This document shows, piece after piece, positions 1 to 7,800 of a stretch of DNA of 64,000 nt. The position numbers and the translations under genes were made by a program. How positions within the stretch are numbered: the first letter of the stretch is position 1; the number at the start of each line of letters is the position of its first letter. The stretch is from Desulfovibrio sp. GTDB taxonomy: Bacteria; Desulfobacterota; Desulfovibrionia; Desulfovibrionales; Desulfovibrionaceae. The notes below the pieces were generated by a model that worked only from the letters and a program-made list of their open reading frames with translations, had not been told where the DNA came from and ran no database searches. The stretch is taken from contig JAFXOX010000046.1 in assembly GCA_017528345.1 (NCBI GenBank), positions 186,001 through 250,000 of the forward strand, given 5' to 3'.

Positions 1-282
1 ATAGCTGGCCTTTTTCTTGTGGATCTTGGTATTTCAGCGTTAGGTTCTCTTCTGGCAGCCGTGGCTCAGGGACAAGCCTCCCGAGAGTCTCTGCTGTCTA
101 TTTTGCTGTTTCCCCTCCTAACACCTCTTTTACTGGCAGGCATTAGCCTGCATACCGCAAGCTTTGGAGGTGAGTCCCAAGATCTTGATCAGTGGTTGAT
201 GCTTGCGTCAGCGTTTGATGCCGTCTTTGTCTCCGTTTCCTTTATCCTTTTTGCCTTCATCTACACAGGAGATGAGTCATGA
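1..282 (+). CDS. ccmB: Heme exporter protein CcmB, C-terminal part (5' end outside window)
   Basis: The first 93 in-frame codons encode a hydrophobic tail typical of CcmB, the membrane subunit of the CcmAB(CD) ABC complex used in System I cytochrome c maturation. A leucine-rich membrane segment is followed by a final hydrophobic helix ending in FAFIYTGDES. The stop overlaps the ccmC start in an ATGA arrangement (279-282), which implies translational coupling. Identity rests on the hydrophobic pattern and on the ccmC and ccmD neighbours. The N-terminal two thirds lie outside the window. Confidence 0.85.
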   Translation: MAGLFLVDLGISALGSLLAAVAQGQASRESLLSILLFPLLTPLLLAGISLHTASFGGESQDLDQWLMLASAFDAVFVSVSFILFAFIYTGDES

Positions 283-950
283 CGTCCTTGCTGCTTCTGC
301 TTGGTGCTCTTGGCATGGCCTGCTGTCAATGGCTCATTTTCTGCTATGCTCCCATAGAAGAGAGTATGGGTATCACGCAAAAGATTTTTTACGTGCATCT
401 TCCCCTTGCCTGGTGGGGTCTGATCAGTTTTTTGATTGTCTTTGTGGCCTCTCTGCTCTTTCTGTGCAAGCACAGGCCAGTGTATATGCGTCTGGCCAAA
501 GCTGCCGGCGAAATCGGTGAATTGCTGGCCGTACTTACGGTCTTGACTGGCATCATCTGGGGGAAAACAGCTTGGGGAGTGTGGTGGACATGGGATCCAA
601 GATTGACAACGGCTCTGGTTCTCTGCTTCCTCTACGCTGGCTGGCTTATGCTTCACGGCCTTGATTTTCCGGAGGAACGCAAACAAAAGCTCTGTGCGGT
701 TACAGGTATTCTGGCCTTTCTGGATGTTCCTCTTGTTTTTATTTCTTCGCGCATCTGGCGCACCATCCATCCTGCAGTTTTCACCTCCCAAGGTATTCAG
801 ATGAGCCAGGAAATGCTCATCACCGTTCTCTGTGCACTTTTTGCTTTTGGCCTTTTTTACGCTGGTCTTCTCCGCTTACGTTTTGCATGCCTGAACGCTC
901 AGGCGCGACTTGCTAGCCTCCGTGAGAATACCTTTGCCAACCCTGCCTGA
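279..950 (+). CDS. ccmC: Heme exporter/transporter CcmC
   Basis: A 223-aa polytopic membrane protein with about six hydrophobic segments. It carries the tryptophan-rich WWD signature of heme-handling proteins (WGVWWTWDPRLTT, about residues 98-110). Histidines lie in FYVHLPLAW and RTIHPAVF, at positions that bind heme in this family. CcmC loads heme onto CcmE at the periplasmic face. The ATG overlaps the ccmB stop and ccmD follows after 11 nt, so it is mid-operon. Length is normal for CcmC. Confidence 0.95.
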   Translation: MTSLLLLLGALGMACCQWLIFCYAPIEESMGITQKIFYVHLPLAWWGLISFLIVFVASLLFLCKHRPVYMRLAKAAGEIGELLAVLTVLTGIIWGKTAWGVWWTWDPRLTTALVLCFLYAGWLMLHGLDFPEERKQKLCAVTGILAFLDVPLVFISSRIWRTIHPAVFTSQGIQMSQEMLITVLCALFAFGLFYAGLLRLRFACLNAQARLASLRENTFANPA

Positions 951-961
951 TGAGGTCTCCT

Positions 962-1120
962 ATGGAATCCACGACCTGGCTTCTTGCCGCCAATGCCTTT
1001 GTCTGGCTTGGACTTGCTGGCTATACACTCTTTCTCAGTCGCAAGCTGCTGCGTCTCCAACAGCGTCTGCAACAACTTGAGCGTAACCGTCGATCTTCAT
1101 CTGTGGCTGAGCAGATCTAA
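962..1120 (+). CDS. ccmD: Small CcmD-like membrane protein
   Basis: A 52-aa reading frame, short enough to be easily missed. It starts MESTTWLLAANAFVWLGLAG, continues through one membrane helix and ends in a basic, glutamine-rich cytoplasmic coil. This is the usual CcmD layout: one helix, then a positively charged coil. CcmD stabilises the CcmABC complex and helps release holo-CcmE. It lies 11 nt after ccmC with an upstream GAGG (TGAGGTCTCCTATG). Family recognition is by size, topology and position, since CcmD sequences diverge strongly. Confidence 0.85.
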   Translation: MESTTWLLAANAFVWLGLAGYTLFLSRKLLRLQQRLQQLERNRRSSSVAEQI

Positions 1121-1188
1121 CAATACCCTTACGTTTTTTTGGGTAACAGCCTGTGTGCCGTTGCCAGAAAACATACCTTTCTTATCAT

Positions 1189-1248
1189 GGAGGCAGCGTT
1201 TTCTCCTCGCCGTGCATGACGAGGTTTCCACGCTGAATATGTGATGAA
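1189..1248 (+). promoter_or_regulatory. Hairpin-spaced ribosome-binding element, copy 1
   Basis: GGAGG (1189-1193) is followed at once by CAGCGT (1194-1199). An inner CCTCG/CGAGG pairing follows, then ACGCTG (1230-1235), AATATGTG (8 nt) and ATGAA (1244). The outer 6-bp stem removes the intervening bases, so the SD sits 8 nt from the start after folding against 50 nt linearly. No other SD lies near the start. It is one of seven related copies in the window. Confidence 0.8.
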
Positions 1249-1822
1249 CGAGCGACACCATTCTCCCAAAAACCGCCTGCTCATACTTCTTTTGGCTGCG
1301 CTGCTTATTCTCATGCTCTTTGTTCTCCTCAAGGATCGCCTCCTGCATCCGTCGCTGACTGTCGTCAATACACCACGTGAAATGCACTTTCAGGCTTCTT
1401 CTGAAACCATCACCCGCGATATGGACGAAATCGGGGCCCTCATGCAGAAGGTGAAGGCCAATCCCGAAGACAATGCTCTCTGTCTGGAACTTTGCGACGC
1501 CCTGATGCGCGCAGAGCGCTGGGATGCGGCAGAAAGCTTTGCCCAACGCGTTGTCCAGCGGGACAGCCAGAACTTTCAAGCACATTTTCTCCTTGGTGTC
1601 ATACTCCATCAACAGCACAAAGATGAACAGGCATCCCAAGCTCTGGAAAAAGCCGTTGCCATCCGCGATGATGCCTCTGCCCGCTACAGTCTAGGCATTC
1701 TCTATCTGTACTTTCTCAAGCAATCGGACATGGGCATACGTCATCTTCAAGCCGCGCTGAAACTGCCTAACCTTTCCAAGGATCTCAAAGCAGCTATCGA
1801 AGAAGAACTCGAGAAACACTAA
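1244..1822 (+). CDS. Membrane-anchored TPR protein of the ccm cluster (CcmI/NrfG-like)
   Basis: A 192-aa protein. It has a short basic N-terminus, one membrane helix (about residues 10-28) and a periplasmic domain with about three TPR helix pairs (about 65-180, e.g. DAAESFAQRVVQRDSQNFQAH). CcmI/NrfG-like TPR proteins bind apocytochromes or assembly partners. Position after ccmBCD suggests a role in cytochrome c assembly, which is inference. A GTG at 1241 would add one residue, but ATG at 1244 fits the conserved ATGAA ending of the upstream hairpin element. Confidence 0.75.
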   Translation: MNERHHSPKNRLLILLLAALLILMLFVLLKDRLLHPSLTVVNTPREMHFQASSETITRDMDEIGALMQKVKANPEDNALCLELCDALMRAERWDAAESFAQRVVQRDSQNFQAHFLLGVILHQQHKDEQASQALEKAVAIRDDASARYSLGILYLYFLKQSDMGIRHLQAALKLPNLSKDLKAAIEEELEKH

Positions 1823-1929
1823 AAAACAAGAGCTCAGTGAGTTTGAGCAGAAAAGTCCCGCTGATCTTTGTAGCGCGCTCCATTGTCTGTTGAACATTTT
1901 ACCCTCGAGCTCTCCGCTCCAAAAAACTG

Positions 1930-2589
1930 ATGAAAAAACACCAATCCCTTCAAAAGAACAAAAACCAGACAGAAGTCAGTCAGGGCAAGCATCTCAGCAG
2001 AAGTACGGCCTTTCTTGGTATGGCTTTCTGCCTTGCACTAGGCCTTGTTCTTGGCTCGCTACTGGCCAATTACTCGCTTGAGGCAGCTTTACCAACATCT
2101 GCAGGTGCACCAGCAAAGCCAAACCCTACCCCGCAAACGCAGAATGCACCGCAGCTTTCCCCAGCCGATCAAAAGGAACTGAGCAGGCTGGAAATTGCTG
2201 TACAGAAAGAGCCTAAGAATCAGGAAAATTGGATACAACTTGGCAATGCCTATTTCGATGCACAACGGCCCGATGCCGCAATTCGAGCCTATGAGACAGC
2301 CTTGCGCCTTGGCAAACCGAATCCCAATCTCCTCACAGACCTGGGTATCATGTACCGACAGCTGCATCGTTTTGAAGACGCACTGCTTTCCTTTCAACAG
2401 GCCAAAGCCCTTGATGCCAGCCACCTTCAGTGCCGTCTCAATGAAGGCATTGTCTTCTTCTACGACCTGAAACTTAAAGCAGAGGCCATCCAGTCATGGA
2501 AAGAAGCCCTGCGACTGAATAACGAAATTCGCATGAGCAACGGAGAACTTCTCTCAGCTCTTGTAGAACGCTTGGAAAAAGAGCACTAA
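1930..2589 (+). CDS. Second membrane-anchored TPR protein
   Basis: A 219-aa protein with a basic N-terminus and one membrane helix (about residues 27-47). A proline/alanine-rich linker follows (PTSAGAPAKPNPTPQTQNAP), then a C-terminal TPR region (about 80-200; WIQLGNAYFDAQRPDAAIRA is a clear TPR motif). It follows the first TPR gene after 107 nt and probably ends the ccm operon. Likely a CcmI/NrfG-type assembly scaffold. The exact partner cannot be deduced. The SD is weak, so the start is the best guess. Confidence 0.7.
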   Translation: MKKHQSLQKNKNQTEVSQGKHLSRSTAFLGMAFCLALGLVLGSLLANYSLEAALPTSAGAPAKPNPTPQTQNAPQLSPADQKELSRLEIAVQKEPKNQENWIQLGNAYFDAQRPDAAIRAYETALRLGKPNPNLLTDLGIMYRQLHRFEDALLSFQQAKALDASHLQCRLNEGIVFFYDLKLKAEAIQSWKEALRLNNEIRMSNGELLSALVERLEKEH

Positions 2590-2775
2590 GGTTGTCCTAT
2601 CATGCCAAAGGCATTGTCAACTGCCTTGAACGGAAGCCATTTCTTGACATCATTTTCAAGTATTCAAGGACAACAAGTCTAAGCTGCCGGTTTTCAGCCA
2701 TAGACTTCTCAAAATTTTAGACGCAAAATACAACCTTTGATCTAAAACAGGCATTTTTTGCCTTTCACCTTAGTT

Positions 2776-2794
2776 TTCACCTTTTTTTGGTGAA
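2776..2794 (+). promoter_or_regulatory. Small T-loop inverted repeat just before the 1452-aa gene
   Basis: TTCACC (2776-2781) and GGTGAA (2789-2794) flank a seven-T loop, 14 nt before the ATG at 2809. The downstream gene has no clear SD. This could be a hairpin affecting initiation or a weak terminator for the upstream operon. The rest of the 219-nt gap (2590-2808) shows nothing else convincing. Confidence 0.35.
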
Positions 2795-2808
2795 CAGAAC
2801 ATTCTGTT

Positions 2809-5800
2809 ATGGGCAAGAGAGCAATGGTCAGCACTTTGCACGTTCCACACAGGCTCAGCCTTGTTGTGATCTTTTTCGTCAGTCTTTGTTTCTGCCGAGG
2901 GGCCTCTGCCGCTCAAATTCTGCCTTCTGACCTCCACGGGGATTGTGTTCCTTTTCTCCCCTATCTTGAGTACACACTTGATGAAAAAGGCAGTTTGGAT
3001 ATTGAAGCTCTTGCACTGCAGGAAAAAAGTCTGGTTTTCCAGCCGATACGCTCTCTAGGCTTTGTCTCTGAAACTGGGACATATTGGCTGCGCTTTACCA
3101 TTGGAGCTCTAGCCGAAGGAGCGAAACCTACAGAATGGCTGCTGTCGCTGGGAGAAAGTCTGCCCGGCCACCCCAAGCTCTATATTCCAGAAGTCCAATC
3201 ACAGACCGGTATGCAGCAGTGGCGCATTGTCCAGGTGACAGACCGTCATATTTTGAATCTACCTGAAGCTGGCAGCGAAGCAAAAACATGCTTCATTCGC
3301 CTTGACGGACCGCCTGGACTCTGGTTCGCCCCCATGCTCCGCTCTCCCAATAATGCCGCCAACAACTGGGGGGCTCTCGCTAAACCTGCAGCTGTGCTGT
3401 CGCTTGCCGTGCTGTTGATACTCAGCCTTTTGCGCTGTTTTTCAGAAAGAGGACAATGGCGCCTGTGGAGTGTACTTTTTGTGGGATGTTCCCTTGCGGC
3501 GGGCTACCTTGGGCTACCGACGATGGAAAAAGGACATATTGGTTTTGGACAGTTTGCCAGTGTCCTAGCGCCGGGTCTCGCGCTCATGCTTCTGCCCCAC
3601 GTAGCCAGACACATGATGCGTACGCAATATTTTTCACGCATTATTGATGCTCAGCTCATTGTTCTGACTCTGGTCGGGGCCTGTGTCACCCTGCTTCCTC
3701 TCGTTCCAGGTTTCAGCTGGACTGCCCGTTTTCTTGAACTTTGGCCACTTGCCACCATTTTCTTTATCCCCACGGCTCTTTGGGCGCTCTTTCTTGGTAT
3801 TCCTGCCTCTGGTTCCTTTCTCCTCATCTGCCTGCTTCCACCGCTGTTCACGGCAGCTGGCCTGCTAGGGTTGCTCAGCGGCCTTTCAGCTGATCTTTTG
3901 GCTGCCTTTCCTCTCTATGGTATAACCTGCAGTGTGCTCTTCCTTGTGGCATCACGCAGCCCGTCACTGTCTGAGAGCAAACAAGAAAAGCCAGGCAAGG
4001 AGAATGAAGCCATTATGCTTAAAGATCAGCTTGATGATCCCAACCTGCGCATTATTGCCCTTGACACGCCAAAGCCAGTCGAAGAAAAGCCACAAAACGT
4101 GCCAACCACAGGTTCGGCGACTGATGACGCCAAGGTATCTGCTGAGCTTCTCGAAAATCTGCAGCAACCTGTAGATCTTCTCATTTCTGAAGCAACACAT
4201 CTTGAAGAATGCGCACTTCCACCGGCCGTTCGTGTTCATGCCAAGAATATGGTTGCGCACGCCAAGCGTCTCTGGAGTCTTGTCAAAGGGCACGGTGATC
4301 ATGGCAGTAGTCCTGCTTTGGAAGAAAGCAGCAGTTGTGATCTGCAAATTATGATGCGAGACATTTATAATCATGCCATGCATGTCACCAACTCGCAGGA
4401 AATTGCCCTTGGCTGGTATATGCCCCCTGAAATGCCATCACTCTTCCAAGGCAAGATACGCAAACTCAAACAGACCCTTGAAATGCTCGTGGAGAGTTCC
4501 GTACGAGCCACCGCCCATGGCTCAGTCCACTTCACCGTATGCCCTTTTCCGGACGATGAAGACAAAGGGCATCTGCTTTTCTCAGTGACTGACACCGGTA
4601 GCGGCATGCCTCCGAAAGACCGCAGTGGACTCGCCTTCAACATGGCATGGGAACTGGCAGCTGATCTTCATGGTGCGCTTACTCTCCAAAGCAGCGTGCA
4701 AGGCACAACGATCAATCTTGCCGTACACCTAACGAATCTCGAAGAAAAAACGGCACAACTCTGTCAGTCGCCTCTAGTGCTCATCTGCTCTCAACACAAA
4801 GATATGTGCCAGCAACTGCTGGGAATTCTTCAAGGAATGCCTTGCCGATCCAAGACCTGTGCAAGTCTTGAAGAAGCTTTAGCCCTTTGTTCTGAAGATC
4901 CGTTTGCCTTACTCATTGCCCATGCAGAGACGGCGACTGCCAAGTCATCCACAACCATCACAAAGATTCGCAAGCAAAATCTTGAAGCTGGACTTCCCTT
5001 CTGCAAGGTACTGGCCATCACTCGTGATGATCTTTCCTGGAAAGAACTTGGAGAAGCGGGCTATACCTTTGCCTTACTTGAGCCCCTTGACGAGGAAGCG
5101 CTGCGCGTCACAGTCAGTGAAGTTCTTGAGGACCTCAACAAAGAAAGCTCAAAAGTTGGGGCAGAAAATAGCTCCGGCGTTCAGAGAAATGTTCCAGACC
5201 TGTTTGGCAGTGGCAATGCGGTCCCCAAAGATATTCAAGAACTCACAGGTCTTGCGAAACTTATTCACACCTTCAGTTCTCTTGGCAATGAAAACACCAA
5301 CACTGGCAAAGCATCGGATTATACCAGTCAAACTGCTGTCAACGACGCAAACGATCTGCTATCCCCGTCAAGTGCGCCGCTCTCGTTCGAGAGCAGCTCT
5401 CCAAGCCAAGAAAAAACGCCTCCCTTGGGCAATCAGCTCAAACAAGAGACCAGCCATCAAGATAGTATGCCGGCAGCTCGTAAAAAAGATGCGTCTGCCG
5501 CAGAAGATCTTGTCTTGACATTTTCCCCAAGCGCTCCTGTTGCTGAGTCCTCCAAAGAACAGGAGTCTAAACACTTGGAGCATGACGTCAAAGACAGACT
5601 GAGGCAATCTGAGGATACGCTCTCTCAATCACAGATGCCGGAAAGTAATACCTCAAAAAACGAAGCAGCAGCGGAATCTCAAGAAATCCAAAGCAATGCT
5701 TCAAACATAAGCACAAACTTGCACGACGACGTATCAGCAAGGGAATATCTGCCCAAGGAAGCTTCTTCAACTTCTGAGCTACAGTATTTGTCGGAGATCT

Positions 5801-7167
5801 CCTTACCCAACGCAGAAGGAGTCGCACCTCACACTCTCCAGATACCAACACAAAAGACAGCGTTGAGCTTTCAGGATGTGATTCATCCTGAACAAAATGA
5901 CGTGCAGGCTCAGACTGGTTTAAAACTTGCTTCTGATGAATGGGTCGGGGAACCCGTCCCTGTCCAGAAGCCTGCGCAGAGTGTTGCAAATACCCCTCAA
6001 GAGCCTAACCATCCTGAGCAGACTCCTACTCAGCCAAGCCATAATACCTGGCTTGCTTCTGATGAATGGGTCGGGGAACCCGTCCCTGTTCAGAAGCCTG
6101 CGCAAAGCGTAACAAATGCCTCTCAAGAGGCCCATCCTGAGCAGACTCCTACTCAGCCAAGCCACAATACCTGGCTTGCTTCTGATGAATGGGTCGGGGA
6201 ACCCGTCCCTGTCCAGAAGCCTGCGCAGAGTGTAACAAATACCCCTCAAGAGGCTCATCCTGAACAGACTCCTACTCAGCCAAGTCATAATACCTGGCTT
6301 GCTTCTGATGAATGGGTCGGGGAACCCGTCCCTGTCCAGAAGCCTGCGCAGAGTGTTGCAAATACCCCTCAAGAGGCTCATCCTGAGCAGACTCCTACTC
6401 AGCCAAGCCATAATACCTGGCTTGCTTCTGATGAATGGGTCGGGGAACCCGTCCCTGTCCAGAAGCCTGCGCAGAGTGTAACAAATGCCCCTCAAGAGGC
6501 TCATCCTGAGCAGACTCCTACTCAGCCAAGCCATAATACCTGGCTTGCTTCTGATGAATGGGTCGGGGAACCCGTCCCTGTTCAAAAAGCAACTGCGCCT
6601 GAAATACACATGAAACGCCAAACCGAAGAGCTATCATCTCATAAGGATGACCACTCAGTTCCTCACAAAGGGAATTGGTCAGCTGCTTGGGAAGAAGAAA
6701 CCATTCCCGTTTTAGCTGAGGTTGAAAAAGAAGATCAAAAGGTTGCAGAAGAAAAAGACAGCTCAGAAACGACGAGCAAAAGCAATGTCTTGGATTTCAT
6801 CGAGGATGCTGTTGAAACGAACGACATCAACGGCACTTTTGTCTCATTGACAGAACAGAAAACAGACAACAGTCCCAAAAATGGTATAGCCCCTGATCCA
6901 GCCCTGCTCGATCTCGTTCGCAGGCTGAATCTCGCTGTAGAAGATGCCAAACGAGCACTGGCAGCCTCACAAAGCATGCGGGTAGCTGAGGCCGCAGGAC
7001 GAATTGCCGCGGAATGTGATGCCTTTAGCTTTCGTATTCTTGCACGTATTGCCCGCTGTGTGGAGCAGGCTGGCAAGGCCAAAGACTTGAATGCCCTCAA
7101 GGATCTTTTACCGGAATTAGCTCAGCAGGTTGAACGAAACAATATTGCTCTGACGCAGATACGCTGA
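2809..7167 (+). CDS. Large 7TM sensor-kinase-like protein with degenerate phosphorelay domains and a repeat array
   Basis: A 1452-aa protein. Order: signal peptide (about 1-34); periplasmic 7TMR-DISM-type domain (about 35-190); about seven membrane helices (190-385); a DHp-like helix pair (about 445-490); a HATPase-like domain with DTGSGMPP (about 560-640); a receiver-like domain (about 655-780); a Ser/Gln/Glu-rich linker; a 41-residue tandem repeat (about 1040-1261); and a helical Hpt-like C-terminus (about 1365-1452). By eye the phosphoacceptors are missing. The H-box region reads LLENLQQPVD with no His, the receiver strand reads FALLIAHAETA without the Asp, and the Hpt-like helix lacks the central His. 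It may be a scaffold or pseudokinase. Domain boundaries are approximate. Confidence 0.7.
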   Translation: MGKRAMVSTLHVPHRLSLVVIFFVSLCFCRGASAAQILPSDLHGDCVPFLPYLEYTLDEKGSLDIEALALQEKSLVFQPIRSLGFVSETGTYWLRFTIGALAEGAKPTEWLLSLGESLPGHPKLYIPEVQSQTGMQQWRIVQVTDRHILNLPEAGSEAKTCFIRLDGPPGLWFAPMLRSPNNAANNWGALAKPAAVLSLAVLLILSLLRCFSERGQWRLWSVLFVGCSLAAGYLGLPTMEKGHIGFGQFASVLAPGLALMLLPHVARHMMRTQYFSRIIDAQLIVLTLVGACVTLLPLVPGFSWTARFLELWPLATIFFIPTALWALFLGIPASGSFLLICLLPPLFTAAGLLGLLSGLSADLLAAFPLYGITCSVLFLVASRSPSLSESKQEKPGKENEAIMLKDQLDDPNLRIIALDTPKPVEEKPQNVPTTGSATDDAKVSAELLENLQQPVDLLISEATHLEECALPPAVRVHAKNMVAHAKRLWSLVKGHGDHGSSPALEESSSCDLQIMMRDIYNHAMHVTNSQEIALGWYMPPEMPSLFQGKIRKLKQTLEMLVESSVRATAHGSVHFTVCPFPDDEDKGHLLFSVTDTGSGMPPKDRSGLAFNMAWELAADLHGALTLQSSVQGTTINLAVHLTNLEEKTAQLCQSPLVLICSQHKDMCQQLLGILQGMPCRSKTCASLEEALALCSEDPFALLIAHAETATAKSSTTITKIRKQNLEAGLPFCKVLAITRDDLSWKELGEAGYTFALLEPLDEEALRVTVSEVLEDLNKESSKVGAENSSGVQRNVPDLFGSGNAVPKDIQELTGLAKLIHTFSSLGNENTNTGKASDYTSQTAVNDANDLLSPSSAPLSFESSSPSQEKTPPLGNQLKQETSHQDSMPAARKKDASAAEDLVLTFSPSAPVAESSKEQESKHLEHDVKDRLRQSEDTLSQSQMPESNTSKNEAAAESQEIQSNASNISTNLHDDVSAREYLPKEASSTSELQYLSEISLPNAEGVAPHTLQIPTQKTALSFQDVIHPEQNDVQAQTGLKLASDEWVGEPVPVQKPAQSVANTPQEPNHPEQTPTQPSHNTWLASDEWVGEPVPVQKPAQSVTNASQEAHPEQTPTQPSHNTWLASDEWVGEPVPVQKPAQSVTNTPQEAHPEQTPTQPSHNTWLASDEWVGEPVPVQKPAQSVANTPQEAHPEQTPTQPSHNTWLASDEWVGEPVPVQKPAQSVTNAPQEAHPEQTPTQPSHNTWLASDEWVGEPVPVQKATAPEIHMKRQTEELSSHKDDHSVPHKGNWSAAWEEETIPVLAEVEKEDQKVAEEKDSSETTSKSNVLDFIEDAVETNDINGTFVSLTEQKTDNSPKNGIAPDPALLDLVRRLNLAVEDAKRALAASQSMRVAEAAGRIAAECDAFSFRILARIARCVEQAGKAKDLNALKDLLPELAQQVERNNIALTQIR
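5926..6590 (+). repeat. In-frame tandem repeat, 123-bp unit (41 aa), five units plus a partial sixth
   Basis: Units begin at 5926, 6052, 6175, 6298, 6421 and 6544. The first unit is 126 bp and the rest are 123 bp. Each encodes LASDEWVGEPVPVQKPAQSV followed by a Pro/Gln/Thr-rich stretch. The DNA is almost identical between units, including third positions, so copies were recently expanded or homogenised. The protein segment is acidic, proline-rich and probably extended. Not a CRISPR: there are no unique spacers and the frame is open throughout. Confidence 0.95.
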
Positions 7168-7200
7168 ATTCAGGACAAAAGCTGCAACACCGCACGACTC

Positions 7201-7229
7201 TTGCCTTGTCGAAAAATATCGCGTAAAAT
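7201..7229 (+). promoter_or_regulatory. Candidate sigma70 promoter for the uspA-like gene
   Basis: TTGCCT (7201-7206), a 17-nt spacer and TAAAAT (7224-7229), 66 nt before the ATG at 7296. Spacing is ideal and the -10 is strong. No experimental support. Confidence 0.5.
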
Positions 7230-7295
7230 TTTAAGTATGAACCTTTTAAAGCATCTAATGATGCTTGAACGACAGTCCCGCAGGGAGCATACGCC

Positions 7296-7715
7296 ATGTT
7301 CAAAAAAGTTCTTTTACCGATCAGTAACAAGACTAAAGAAAGATCACTCAAGGCCATAACGGCTGCTATCCATCTTTCTCCTGAAGAGATCATTCTCCTT
7401 CACGTCCTTGATCCCGTTCCAGAAATGATCGGCGGAAAGGACAGACAACAGTTGCAGCAGGAAGCAGATGTGGCTGTACAAACAATTTTTACTGAATACG
7501 AAGAGATTATTAAGAAAGAAAACATCCACTGCACTAAGATTGTAGATCGGGGATCTCCAGCGAATATCATTGTGAAAATAGCTGAACGTGAAAAAGTTGA
7601 TGTCATTGTCATGTTCAGTGATGGAAGAGACTGCGTGACAGATATGCTGCTTGGTTCATGCACAGAACGTGTTTTAAGAAACACGCTGACAACACTTCTC
7701 ATCATCAGGCAGTAA
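7296..7715 (+). CDS. Universal stress protein (UspA family)
   Basis: A 139-aa single-domain Usp protein. The N-terminal strand is FKKVLLPISNKT, a middle strand reads ILLHVLDPV, and the C-terminal nucleotide-loop region reads SDGRDCVTDMLLGSCTERVL, ending in LLIIRQ. The usual ATP-binding GxxG(x9)G(S/T) pattern is only partly kept: the first glycine is not obvious, while GS before CTERVL is. UspA proteins act in stress survival, often as dimers. It has its own promoter candidate and a long bidirectional terminator shared with convergent glmS. The SD is GGGAG before the ATG. Confidence 0.85.
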   Translation: MFKKVLLPISNKTKERSLKAITAAIHLSPEEIILLHVLDPVPEMIGGKDRQQLQQEADVAVQTIFTEYEEIIKKENIHCTKIVDRGSPANIIVKIAEREKVDVIVMFSDGRDCVTDMLLGSCTERVLRNTLTTLLIIRQ

Positions 7716-7750
7716 AAAGACAAAAAAAGGACGCAACATGGCGTCCCTAT

Positions 7751-7800
7751 AAGAATAAAGAAAGGGGGAAAAGACATCTTTTCCCCCTTTCTTTATTCTT
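7751..7800. terminator. Long bidirectional terminator between the Usp gene and glmS
   Basis: An almost perfect hairpin of about 23 bp with a three-base loop. The left arm begins AAGAATAAAGAAAGGGGG and the right arm is CCCCCTTTCTTTATTCTT. A/T runs on both sides let it end transcription from either direction. Its right edge touches the glmS stop codon (7799-7801). Confidence 0.9.

Noticed and set aside
5926..6590. Possible CRISPR array
   Set aside because: Units are identical throughout, with no unique spacers, and the repeat is in frame inside a protein-coding gene.
5920..6621. 233-codon open frame on the minus strand across the repeats
   Set aside because: It is the mirror of the 123-bp repeats inside the long plus-strand gene. 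It has no SD and its length only reflects a multiple-of-three repeat without stops.
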